Shown here one piece after another: positions 35,852 to 44,721 of a stretch of 44,865 nt of DNA; within the stretch, counting starts at the first letter, position 1; the number at the start of each line of letters is the position of its first letter. The position numbers and the translations under genes were made by a program. Under the pieces are notes generated by a model, which was not told where the DNA came from, ran no database searches, and worked only from the letters and a program-made list of their open reading frames with translations. Source of the DNA: Chitinivibrio alkaliphilus ACht1 (lineage in GTDB: Bacteria > Fibrobacterota > Chitinivibrionia > Chitinivibrionales > Chitinivibrionaceae); contig NZ_ASJR01000017.1 in assembly GCF_000474745.1 (NCBI RefSeq), positions 1 to 44,865 on the forward strand, written 5' to 3'.

Positions 35852-38003
35852 GTCCAACCCCATCCACCAAGGGACGAGACACTTTGCTTACTCCCGGAAT
35901 TTTGCGCAGGTTCCGCTTTACGGTAAAGAGTGCTTCCGTGTTAAAAACTTTTAATGTAAGTTCAACATACAGCTTTGCCCCTTCAACACGATATTCCAAA
36001 AACGAGATTTCCAACTTATGGTTCTCCACCAGAGAAATCACATCTTTTAAAAACACTGGATTATCATGGGCTTCCAAGGAAATTCGCGATGTGCTCGATT
36101 CCCCTTTTTTGGTATCCTCCCACACAAGAGAAACAGCGCGGAGAGGGTCATCTTTAAACAGAGACGCCGTGGGACAGTCTGTACGATGCACCGCAATTCC
36201 TCTTCCATGGGTTATAAAGCCGACAACATGATCTCCCGGTATGGGGTGACAACACGGTGAAAACCGAATCATCGTACTTGGCATACGACGAATAACAAGA
36301 CTTTTCCGGCCTTCCCGCCGAATAGAGTCAATCTCATCAATGGCCTGTTTCTGTGTCACTGTTCGACGGGTGATAAATGTAATAATCTCGCTGGAGAAAC
36401 GAGATTTTTCAGCCACAGCAATAAACAGCTCATCCTCTGATTGAAAATTAAACTCTCGCAAGACTTCCGGTAGGTAGGTTTCCAGATTTTCACGCAAATG
36501 GAGTTTTCCATACTCCCGGAAAAGAAGTTGCTTGCCTATGGACAAACGGTCCTTGCGCTCTACTTTTCGCAACCAGCGTTTTATTTCAGAGCGTGCACGG
36601 GGAGTGCGAACATCATTAAGCCACTCCACGTTTGGTTTACGTTCAAAAGAGTGCAGAACTTCCACTAAATCACCATCGTAGAGTTCTTGATCAGGCTTTT
36701 CAATATGACCATTTACCTTTGCACCAATACAGTGCAAGCCGATATCGCTATGTATTGCAAAGGCAAAATCCATTACGGTAGCACCCTTTGGCAAAATAAT
36801 CTTTTCGTTCTTCGGTGTTCTGACAGAAATATCACGCTGTTTAATATCAATCTTAAAAAACTCAAAGAACTCCGTCGAATCTGAGAGTTCTTTCTGCCAT
36901 GACACGAGGTTACGAAGCCATTTTACGGCATTACTCTCTCCAATGGGACTATCTTTATACCGCCAATGTGCCGCCACCCCTTCCTCTGCTTGATAATTCA
37001 TCTCTACGGTACGAATTTGTATCTCTACAATGTTCCCATCAAAGCCTGCAACGGTCGTATGAATAGACTGATATCCGTTTGACTTGGGAGAGGCAATGTA
37101 GTCTTTCAACTTATACGGAACAGGCTGCCATAAACTGTGAACAACCCCCAATAAACGGTAGCAATCATCAACACTATTGCAGATTAAGCGTATGGCAAGA
37201 AGATCAAAAATCTCATTATACGGGATATTCCTATTTTTATTTTTTTTGTAAATACTGTAGTAGGTTTTGCTCCTGCCAAATACCTCTGCCTCAATACTCT
37301 GCTTTTGAATCTTATCTTCAAGGATGGACCGTAATTTATGAATTAAAACCTGACGTCGAGATTCACTTTCGGAGATCTTCTCCACAACCTCATGATATTC
37401 TGCAGGATACAAGTGCTTAAAAGCAAGATCCTCAAGTTCTGACTTTACATTTCCCATGCCGAGACGAAGGGCGAGGGGGACATAGATATCAAGGGTTTCC
37501 CGGGCAATACGCTCTTTTTTCTCTTGCGCCATATACCGAAGCGTTCTCAGATTATGTAAACGATCGGCAAACTTTATCATAATAACGCGTACATCCTCAG
37601 CAGCGTTTAAAAGAACCTTACGGTATGTTTCAACTTTTCGAAAGTGCTTATCCTCTTCATGAACAGAGGTGAGTTTTGTGACGCCATCTACAATACGAGA
37701 TACGGAAGCCCCGAAGCACGTTTCAATATCCCCGGTATTAACACTCGTATCTTCCACCACATCATGCAGCAGGGCTGCAATAACCCCGGTTGTTCCCATA
37801 CCTTGCTCTGCACAAATAAGGGACACCTCCATGGGATGAATAAAATAGGGTTCACCAGACTTTCGCAACTGGCCCTCATGAGCATCCCAAGAATAGGTAA
37901 AGGCATGAGAAACACGGTCAAAATCAAGATCAGGACTCAAAGACTTGAGCCGATCAAGATATTGCGTTTTGGCAATCCGAGCATTGGAGAAGTCAAGATT
38001 CAT
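35844..38003 (-). CDS. rel: bifunctional (p)ppGpp synthetase/hydrolase Rel
   Basis: 719 residues from the ATG at 38003 (GGATGAG upstream). It makes and degrades the stringent-response alarmone. The HD hydrolase domain is intact (LLHDVVEDT at about 79-87, FADRLHNLRTL). The synthetase domain shows FDLLAIRLI, DYIASPKSNGYQSIHTTV and EIQIRT. A TGS domain (ISVRTPKNEKIILPKGATV) and a C-terminal ACT domain follow. It is the only Rel/SpoT homologue in the window and looks fully bifunctional. It overlaps the coiled-coil gene end and the HTH gene start, so the three are likely co-transcribed. Confidence 0.95.
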   Translation of the reverse strand: MNLDFSNARIAKTQYLDRLKSLSPDLDFDRVSHAFTYSWDAHEGQLRKSGEPYFIHPMEVSLICAEQGMGTTGVIAALLHDVVEDTSVNTGDIETCFGASVSRIVDGVTKLTSVHEEDKHFRKVETYRKVLLNAAEDVRVIMIKFADRLHNLRTLRYMAQEKKERIARETLDIYVPLALRLGMGNVKSELEDLAFKHLYPAEYHEVVEKISESESRRQVLIHKLRSILEDKIQKQSIEAEVFGRSKTYYSIYKKNKNRNIPYNEIFDLLAIRLICNSVDDCYRLLGVVHSLWQPVPYKLKDYIASPKSNGYQSIHTTVAGFDGNIVEIQIRTVEMNYQAEEGVAAHWRYKDSPIGESNAVKWLRNLVSWQKELSDSTEFFEFFKIDIKQRDISVRTPKNEKIILPKGATVMDFAFAIHSDIGLHCIGAKVNGHIEKPDQELYDGDLVEVLHSFERKPNVEWLNDVRTPRARSEIKRWLRKVERKDRLSIGKQLLFREYGKLHLRENLETYLPEVLREFNFQSEDELFIAVAEKSRFSSEIITFITRRTVTQKQAIDEIDSIRREGRKSLVIRRMPSTMIRFSPCCHPIPGDHVVGFITHGRGIAVHRTDCPTASLFKDDPLRAVSLVWEDTKKGESSTSRISLEAHDNPVFLKDVISLVENHKLEISFLEYRVEGAKLYVELTLKVFNTEALFTVKRNLRKIPGVSKVSRPLVDGVGRE

Positions 38004-38007
38004 ACAA

Positions 38008-40620
38008 TTACTCATCCACAAGACGGGACTTTTCTTTTTTCAACTCCCGAAGTTTCGATTCTACCTCGCCCAGAAGAAACTTCAATTCGGCAGTTTTCTC
38101 TATGGCCGACAAGATCTCCTCTTCATCCTCTTTCAAATTTGTAATTTGAGCTCGAAGATCACCCACCAGAAGCTCAAGATTATTATATTTTTTCTCCGCT
38201 TCACGGATCACCTGTTCCTTATCGTCGAGGACGGAAATACGCCCCTCAATATCCTGAAGAACTCCCATGGCGCTATCAGAGCTTTTCTTTATTGAAGCAA
38301 TCTCTTCAGCTTTATTTTCTATATATTCCATATCGGAGTTCAGTATTGTCAGCACTTCGTGGAGTTTTTCAATTTCTTTGTTCGCCTGTTCTATGCGTTC
38401 AAATCCCTCATCGATACTTGATATTCGATACTCAATATCACTCACCACGGTTTCCACAGAATCGATACGCTGGTCCACCGTATCAATACGGCTGGAACGA
38501 AGTGATATCTGTTCCATTTCATGACGAAGATCGGCAAGCATCTCTCCCACACGAGAGACACGTCCTTCTGCTTCCTGAATATACGACTTCTGTTTATCTA
38601 TTTTACGAAGCTCTTCCTGGTGCACATCCAACATCTCCTGAAAGCGCTTTTCTGAGAGTGTGATCTTTCCCTCAAATTCACTAATCTGCTTTTGAAAATT
38701 ATCAAGCCCCCGCTCTGAGTCACTCATCAAGGCAGTGATGGTATTACTCATTTCACTGAGTTTTTCCTTTTCCCGATCGATAACCAACTTTTCCTGACGA
38801 AGGTTGTTCAAAATATTCTGTGCTTCAATGGAGTGTCCCGAGAGCGTTGAAATTTTCTGTTCAACCTTAGAGACATTTTCACGTTCACGATCAATTACCT
38901 GAATTTTCATATTAACATCGCCCAACAGATAATTCAGCTGGTCAAGACGCTTCTCTGTCTTTTCAACCATGCTTTGTCGCTCAAGCTGCTGTTCAATACG
39001 GGAGTCAATATCCTCAACCATCAAATCAAGGCTGTCTATTTTTCGACCAACCTCATCAACGGCAGATGATTTTTCATTCACCATATGTATACGATCACGC
39101 ACAGAATCGGATATAATCTGTAGCTCATCAAACCGTGCTGAAAGTGCAGACAACTCTTGCTCCCGTTCAGACAGCTCTAAGGTTTTTCTGTTGAGCTTAT
39201 CCTCTTTCTTTTCCAATTCAAGACTTATCTCAAAGAGGTCGTCCATCTTCTTCTGTATATGATCCAGCTCTTCACTGCGTGAGAGAATTTGCCGTTTTTC
39301 TTTTTCCACAGCACTGATTTTTGAATCGAGGAACTGAATACGGCTCTCCAAACCGGCTAATTCATCAATGCGAGACTCATATCGTTTCAAATCCCCATCA
39401 AGATTATTAACCCGATCAGAGATTTCGTCATACACAGATAACTCATTTTCTGTATTTTTGATACGCTGTTCAACACGATCAAGATTCTTTTCATATTCAA
39501 GAATCTTTGCACGACTTTCATCAATACGCTCTTTATGCTTAATAATTGTATCCGCCGTGGCCTTGGTATTTTTCGCCACGTCAAATACTTCATGAATTTC
39601 CTGTTTCACCGACTCAACATGGCTACTCTTTTCAAGGATCAAGTCAACCTTTTGATCGAACTCTTCACGAATGGTGTCAACATTAGCAATCTTTGCACGG
39701 GATTGCTCAAAGAATTTCCGAAACTTTCGCACCTCATCAATCGCATCACGACTGTCGTAAAACAATGAGTCTAAGCGAGAGATATTTTTATCGATACTGG
39801 TAATTTTATCCTGTTTTTCTTCAAGATGTTTTAAATCGCTCTCTAAACGCCACGTCAAGGTATTAAGCTGGCCATTCATCTCCGTGGCCTTTTCCACCAC
39901 AACCTGCTGCCGTTTCAACCCCTTTATCTTTCCATCAATATGCTCCACCAAGGCATGAAGCTGTTCGGTTTTCTCTCGGGTCAACTTATACTGATCAACC
40001 TCATCCTTTAACACCTCAAGCTGACTTTTTAACATGTCAGCCTGGCCCCGACCACCGGCAAGAATACGCTCTAACTCATCCTCTTTTCGAGTAAGCTGCT
40101 TATGCCTATTTCCACATTCCTCAAGCCCCTCGGAAATTTCTCTATAGGTTGATTCAACTGCGTATAATCTTTCCAGAAAGGTTTTTACAACGCCCTCAGG
40201 ATCTTTATCTTCAGAAAGCAACATCGTTAGTTTTTCTACAGAAGAAGCAAGATGAATATCCTCTTGTTTAATATCATCCATACGGTGTTCTAACTCTGTA
40301 AACTCCTGCTTCATTTCGTCCATGGCTGTCGCCATTTGAGAAAGTTGTGTTGATTTTGTATCCCACCGCGTCAACTCTTCACGAATATTTTTGAGGCACA
40401 GGGTTATCTCTTCCTTATTTTTCTGAAAGTCAGCAAGGGTTCCTTGGGCTTCACGTGCATTTGAAACATACTCACCCAGCTCGTCAAGAAGTGGTAACAA
40501 CTCCTTTCGCTCTGCTAAAAAGCTATCATAAAACGACTCAAATCGCTCAATCTCCCGAGCTAGTGTATCCGCTACAACCGCCGGATCTTTCATATTTTTC
40601 TTAAAAAAATCAGAAATCAC
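38008..40620 (-). CDS. 870-residue coiled-coil protein built of 31-residue repeats
   Basis: No membrane segment, no signal peptide, no P-loop: the chain is almost entirely charged helix with hydrophobic heptad-like positions. The start is a GTG at 40620 with AGGAG seven bases upstream. From residue 182 to the end a 31-residue unit repeats: each begins with a pattern like xLxxxLxxL (for example SLDLMVEDI 530, QLNYLLGDV 561, NLELLVGDL 814, ELKFLLGEV 845). Units start at 182, 213, 244 and so on to 461, then 499-592, then 628-845; only two spacings differ (38 and 36). Such a rod of about 100 nm suggests a cytoskeletal filament or scaffold; crescentin- or CfpA-like roles are only analogies. It lies between an L,D-transpeptidase-like gene and rel. 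Confidence 0.85.
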   Translation of the reverse strand: MISDFFKKNMKDPAVVADTLAREIERFESFYDSFLAERKELLPLLDELGEYVSNAREAQGTLADFQKNKEEITLCLKNIREELTRWDTKSTQLSQMATAMDEMKQEFTELEHRMDDIKQEDIHLASSVEKLTMLLSEDKDPEGVVKTFLERLYAVESTYREISEGLEECGNRHKQLTRKEDELERILAGGRGQADMLKSQLEVLKDEVDQYKLTREKTEQLHALVEHIDGKIKGLKRQQVVVEKATEMNGQLNTLTWRLESDLKHLEEKQDKITSIDKNISRLDSLFYDSRDAIDEVRKFRKFFEQSRAKIANVDTIREEFDQKVDLILEKSSHVESVKQEIHEVFDVAKNTKATADTIIKHKERIDESRAKILEYEKNLDRVEQRIKNTENELSVYDEISDRVNNLDGDLKRYESRIDELAGLESRIQFLDSKISAVEKEKRQILSRSEELDHIQKKMDDLFEISLELEKKEDKLNRKTLELSEREQELSALSARFDELQIISDSVRDRIHMVNEKSSAVDEVGRKIDSLDLMVEDIDSRIEQQLERQSMVEKTEKRLDQLNYLLGDVNMKIQVIDRERENVSKVEQKISTLSGHSIEAQNILNNLRQEKLVIDREKEKLSEMSNTITALMSDSERGLDNFQKQISEFEGKITLSEKRFQEMLDVHQEELRKIDKQKSYIQEAEGRVSRVGEMLADLRHEMEQISLRSSRIDTVDQRIDSVETVVSDIEYRISSIDEGFERIEQANKEIEKLHEVLTILNSDMEYIENKAEEIASIKKSSDSAMGVLQDIEGRISVLDDKEQVIREAEKKYNNLELLVGDLRAQITNLKEDEEEILSAIEKTAELKFLLGEVESKLRELKKEKSRLVDE
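38011..40077 (-). repeat. protein-level 31-residue (93-base) tandem repeat
   Basis: About 21 successive 31-residue units within the coiled-coil gene, counted by hand from the translation and consistent with the total length. They are diverged in sequence, keeping hydrophobic positions near 2, 5-6, 9, 13, 16, 23 and 30. 31 equals four heptads plus three residues, so each unit would contain one stammer. Confidence 0.8.
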
Positions 40621-40635
40621 ATTATACTCCTCTCA

Positions 40636-41883
40636 TTATTGGACAGACACCTCGCTGACAATCCGCCACGAACCATCTCTCTTTAAAAGGTCTAACCGCT
40701 TCCTGCTTACAGAGCGGAAGACTTCTGACTCATAGGTTTGATTAAAAACAAGCGACACGGTTGTATCTGTCATGTTTTTCACTTCAGGAGAGTCAACCTG
40801 TATTTCAATACGATCATAGCGTTCAAAGGTACTCTGTTTATGAGCAATCCACGACTCCCAGGTATGTCCCGGCACGTCTAAGTTCTTCGCATCATAAAAG
40901 GGGGCATATACTGCTGTATCCATGGACTCCCATGCCTCTTTCCATGAGTCAACGTAGGAAACAAAAAAAGTGTGTAGAGAATCCTTGCGTTCCTGTTGAG
41001 CGATGGCATTTTCCCGTTCCTGCACAAGATACGTGCGTTCTGCCATGATATTCTCAAGGTCAACACTTTCCTCAAAATTGAGGCCGCCATTTTCATGAAT
41101 CAACACAGGTATCAGCTCGTGCCCATATATTTTATCGTACAGTTTTTTAAGGTTATCATTATGAACAGCCAAACAACCTCGAGTACTAACGGGAACTTCA
41201 TCAGGGGTTGTCCCGTGAATCCAAATACCACTCCCTGTACGACCCGCCGCAATATCGTGGCGATTCGGGTAATTTAAAACAAAGGAGTACGGCCCATATA
41301 TTTCGGCTGATGACCCGTACCGTTTATACAACTCTTCATCTGATTTTTTTTGGATAATGAAGTAAATACCTTGAGGAGTGCGAAGATCACCCTCATACAT
41401 TTTCATACCCGGACGCGACCCCGATGCTACAGGAAATGTTCGCGTATGATTCCAAAACAAACCATCACGCTGGAGAACATGTAATACACGATCGTTCTTA
41501 TCCGCTACGAGAATATATGAGAAATCTTCACCCATACTTCTAAAGCCAGTGCGTGTAATACCACCCTCTTGAGATGAATCCAGAGACGTGTCTACAGGAG
41601 TATCGTCCACCTGCTCCTCCCGGTCGTCATGAGAAGACACCCCGTTCTTCTCCACCCTGTTAGCATCTACCTGTCTCTCACCAACCGTGGAAAATAGGAA
41701 TAGTGCCACAGAAACAAAAATACCGGAGAGAACAATAAAGGCGCCCAGTGCAAGAAAGACCCGTCGTATCAAAAGAGGACTTTGCTCATAAGCACTGCGA
41801 ATACGCCATTTATCAATGGTGGTCCGAACATGGTTCTCAAATCTCTTTGCTCGAAGGAGCATTCTACGAATCATACTTTCCAT
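40636..41883 (-). CDS. membrane-anchored YkuD L,D-transpeptidase-like protein with C-terminal NTF2-like domain
   Basis: About 415 residues (ATG 41883 or GTG 41886; neither has a strong ribosome binding site). A basic N-terminus and one membrane helix (about 41-65) are followed by a Ser/Asp/Glu linker. The YkuD domain (about 120-258) has the catalytic pattern HGTTPDE-VPVSTRGCLAV with the His and Cys in place, plus GDLRTPQGIYFI, as in the YafK/ErfK group that forms L,D-crosslinks or attaches proteins to peptidoglycan. The C-terminal 120 residues (SYVDSWKEAWESMD, YAPFYD, DGSWRIVSE) look like an NTF2/SnoaL-type fold. It lies directly upstream of the coiled-coil gene, with 15 bases between. Confidence 0.85.
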   Translation of the reverse strand: MESMIRRMLLRAKRFENHVRTTIDKWRIRSAYEQSPLLIRRVFLALGAFIVLSGIFVSVALFLFSTVGERQVDANRVEKNGVSSHDDREEQVDDTPVDTSLDSSQEGGITRTGFRSMGEDFSYILVADKNDRVLHVLQRDGLFWNHTRTFPVASGSRPGMKMYEGDLRTPQGIYFIIQKKSDEELYKRYGSSAEIYGPYSFVLNYPNRHDIAAGRTGSGIWIHGTTPDEVPVSTRGCLAVHNDNLKKLYDKIYGHELIPVLIHENGGLNFEESVDLENIMAERTYLVQERENAIAQQERKDSLHTFFVSYVDSWKEAWESMDTAVYAPFYDAKNLDVPGHTWESWIAHKQSTFERYDRIEIQVDSPEVKNMTDTTVSLVFNQTYESEVFRSVSRKRLDLLKRDGSWRIVSEVSVQ

Positions 41884-41947
41884 CACCGACGTATCTCTAT
41901 CCTTTCCACGTATTCACTTTGTACAGCAGTATACTATATTATGTTGT

Positions 41948-42490
41948 TCAAGTACAAAAAGATTTTACAAAAACAGCAATATCACGGAGAACCGCCTGGG
42001 GCATCTCAATCGCAATATTTGCATAGGGGTACGAAAGAGCAGCTCCAAAGGAGACCCGAAATGCTGGTTTGATTGTTGCTATCAAAAAGGCAAGATGGGG
42101 TGTCTGAGTCTCAGAGCGAAGGACAACCATATCATAGGACGGTCTATCTTCCAACAAAAAACTACGCACCTGCACAGCCGAAGCAACATCAACAATAGAG
42201 AACGCATCAAAAACACGTTCATATTTCTTGTGATCATCAACCTTATCAACAATACCATGCACCACAATTCCGGGACACTCTGTACGCAAAAAACGGACAT
42301 CGTCGCACAGGGCCTCGTACACGCAGTCATTTTCCCCTTTTACGAGGTATAATACAGTAGAGACGTTTCCCTTCATATCAGTGAAACAGGTTTTTTCCTG
42401 ACCACGAAAGGTTATATAACAATCCAACCATTGCACGATATATTTTCCGAGTATCCTTCGCAAAAACTGTTTTACTACCACCATGTACAT
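41948..42490 (-). CDS. unknown protein, weakly like DUF6913
   Basis: 180 residues from the ATG at 42490 (others at 42484 and a TTG at 42499; ribosome binding site poor). It has no membrane segment. The mix of an N-terminal amphipathic helix (QFLRRILGKYIVQWL), a middle alpha/beta part and the closing pattern YDMVVLRSETQTPHLAFLIA-TIKPAFRVSFG recalls DUF6913 proteins of Bacteroidota (FDxLIxL…AxFKVG), but the match is by eye only. Function unknown. It is divergent from the diguanylate cyclase gene, 95 bases away, and upstream of the L,D-transpeptidase-like gene. Confidence 0.55.
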   Translation of the reverse strand: MYMVVVKQFLRRILGKYIVQWLDCYITFRGQEKTCFTDMKGNVSTVLYLVKGENDCVYEALCDDVRFLRTECPGIVVHGIVDKVDDHKKYERVFDAFSIVDVASAVQVRSFLLEDRPSYDMVVLRSETQTPHLAFLIATIKPAFRVSFGAALSYPYANIAIEMPQAVLRDIAVFVKSFCT

Positions 42491-42516
42491 TCTCTGCAAT
42501 AAAGTTTAAAAAAAAG

Positions 42517-42545
42517 TGGACAACCCACAACAGGAAATATATAAT
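42517..42545 (+). promoter_or_regulatory. sigma70-type promoter of the diguanylate cyclase gene
   Basis: -35 TGGACA (42517-42522), 17-base spacer, -10 TATAAT (42540-42545), about 40 bases before the ATG. Near-consensus, so expression without an activator is plausible. Confidence 0.75.
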
Positions 42546-42585
42546 AATGTCTTCCGAAAGAATGTTAATATAATAAGGTAGGAGA

Positions 42586-44721
42586 ATGAAAAAACACAGG
42601 ACGCTTTTGACTTTAGAACTACTTGGGTATGCCTGCGCTTACGTCTTTGTCCTTTTTTGGGGAGGTGAAATATTCCCCGAACCCACAGATCTTATGAGCT
42701 ATCTTTTTCTGGGGCTTTCCAGCGTAACAGTGTTAAGCAGTATTACCCTTTTAATAATGTGGACACGAGCCATGGACTCCATGAGAGCCGTTGGGATAAC
42801 CTCAGTACTCCTCCTCCTCTTTTATACAAACTCAACCTATACATGGCCTGTAAACCCACATATTGCACTCTTTTTTACACTTTTTCTCATCTATTCTTCG
42901 CGAGGAAATGTGAAAGTCTGGCTGTTCTCTCTCTTTTTTACAATCCTGCTTTTTGCCCATCTTCTTGGACAAACACCACCGCTTACTGCAGTAGATACGA
43001 CAACCCTTGCAGGCTTTTCACTCATATTTTCTTTGGGTTCTTTTTTGTCTTCTTATTTCACTCTCAGAGAACAGCGTATTGAGCACGACATTACTACCAA
43101 GGAAGAGGTCTTAAAAAGTAGAAAAACCCTTTCTGATGAAGCAGAAGAGCTTCTCCAACAGCAACAAAGCAGTTCAGAATCAGAAACCCCAGAGTTTGAC
43201 ATTAGTAAAGATGAAAATCTTAAAGACCTTATTTCCAAAGAAATGGACTACGTTGTTTATTTTGTAGAACGGATCTTTCATCCTCACTCAACTATCGCCT
43301 TTATCCATGACGGTACAAATTCCGAGAATAAAAAAACCCTCTCCATATACTCTGCAAAATCTAAGGGCATGAACATAGACAGCACCTGCACGATAGTGGA
43401 AGGAGAAGGTATTATCGGTGAGGTAGCTAAGACCAAACAACCCTTCATTAGCGGAAATTTAACTCTCTATAGTAAAGATATTGGATATTACAAGGGTAAT
43501 GAGGCAATTCAGTTTCTTGTGGCGGTCCCCATAATTTCAAGAACAAACCGTTTTCTCGGTGTTCTTGCCATTGACTTTCGTGAAAAAAGCATCTTTCGCG
43601 AACATCACAAAGACGCTATTCATCGATTTGCAAAAATAGCGGCAAGTCTTTTAACCAATATTCATCTACGTAAAAAAGAACAGGAAAATGCTGCCCGGTT
43701 CCATCTATTCTATGAAACCTCACGAAGTATCTCGAGTACAAATAACAATATAGAAATTTTAAAACATGTCCTTCGGGCAATAAAGAAAACAGGCCCCATT
43801 TTCCGTACTGCTGCAGTAGCCTATTTCCCTGAAAGCAACACCTGTCAGATTATTGCCGTTGATTGCGGAAACCGCGAGATAATAAAAGGGTTTAGTTTCC
43901 CCGCTTCAAATTCTATTATCGCATCAACCCTGACAAAAAATGCCATAGAATATGTCTCTGACTACTTAGAAATTCGAGAGGCAACACCTGTCTATGCAAA
44001 GGGAGAAATGCTTAATAAGCAAATTCGTTCGATCCTTGCAATCCCCTTTAAAAACACAGGAACAAATTACAAGCTTGCCGTTATTGCTGAAAGTACAGAA
44101 AAAGGAATATTCAATGAACGGGCCTATCGTGACAATATTAACATCTTGGTCAAGAACGGCAGTACGGCCTACGAAAAAGCGATACTCTATCAGCAAATGC
44201 AATTGCAAGCAACAACCGACGGCCTCACGGGATTGGTTAACCACCGAACCTTTCAAGAGCATCTTCATGAGCATATTCTGAGAAGCCACCGCTATGAACG
44301 AAAGCTCTCTTTACTCCTTATGGATATTGATCACTTTAAAGATTTCAACGATACCTATGGACACCAAATCGGTGACCTTGTCTTAAAAACTATTTCCAAG
44401 TGCCTTAAAAAGAGTGTCCGCTCAAGTGATTTGGTTGCCCGATACGGTGGGGAAGAATTTGTTGTAATACTTCCAGAAACAAATATACCTAATGCGGAAA
44501 AGATGGCAGAACGTATTCGTGTGAACATTGAAAAGCAACGAATCTCCGTGGAAGAGAAACAATTAAGTGTCACCGTAAGTATTGGTGCCGCAACCCTGGA
44601 TGAACACGCATCCTCACAGTCAAAACTCATAGAAGCGGCTGATGCTGCTATGTATCATTCAAAACGGAATGGAAGAAACCAGGTTACCGTGTTCGAGGAC
44701 GGTATGGAGCCACAGTCATGA
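42586..44721 (+). CDS. diguanylate cyclase: membrane domain, two GAF-like domains, GGDEF
   Basis: 711 residues; GGTAGGAG precedes the ATG. The first 165 residues hold about six membrane helices. Two GAF-like regions follow (about 215-365, with GIIGEVAKTKQPFISG and VLAIDFREK; about 375-535, with IRSILAIPFKN). The GGDEF domain (about 545-705) has DGLTGLVNHRTFQEHL, LLMDIDHFKDFNDTYGHQ and the active-site GGEEF near residue 620. The inhibitory site RSSD stands exactly five residues before GGEEF, so product inhibition is expected. It makes c-di-GMP at the membrane under control of the GAF sensors. The next gene is a PilZ protein. Confidence 0.95.
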   Translation: MKKHRTLLTLELLGYACAYVFVLFWGGEIFPEPTDLMSYLFLGLSSVTVLSSITLLIMWTRAMDSMRAVGITSVLLLLFYTNSTYTWPVNPHIALFFTLFLIYSSRGNVKVWLFSLFFTILLFAHLLGQTPPLTAVDTTTLAGFSLIFSLGSFLSSYFTLREQRIEHDITTKEEVLKSRKTLSDEAEELLQQQQSSSESETPEFDISKDENLKDLISKEMDYVVYFVERIFHPHSTIAFIHDGTNSENKKTLSIYSAKSKGMNIDSTCTIVEGEGIIGEVAKTKQPFISGNLTLYSKDIGYYKGNEAIQFLVAVPIISRTNRFLGVLAIDFREKSIFREHHKDAIHRFAKIAASLLTNIHLRKKEQENAARFHLFYETSRSISSTNNNIEILKHVLRAIKKTGPIFRTAAVAYFPESNTCQIIAVDCGNREIIKGFSFPASNSIIASTLTKNAIEYVSDYLEIREATPVYAKGEMLNKQIRSILAIPFKNTGTNYKLAVIAESTEKGIFNERAYRDNINILVKNGSTAYEKAILYQQMQLQATTDGLTGLVNHRTFQEHLHEHILRSHRYERKLSLLLMDIDHFKDFNDTYGHQIGDLVLKTISKCLKKSVRSSDLVARYGGEEFVVILPETNIPNAEKMAERIRVNIEKQRISVEEKQLSVTVSIGAATLDEHASSQSKLIEAADAAMYHSKRNGRNQVTVFEDGMEPQS

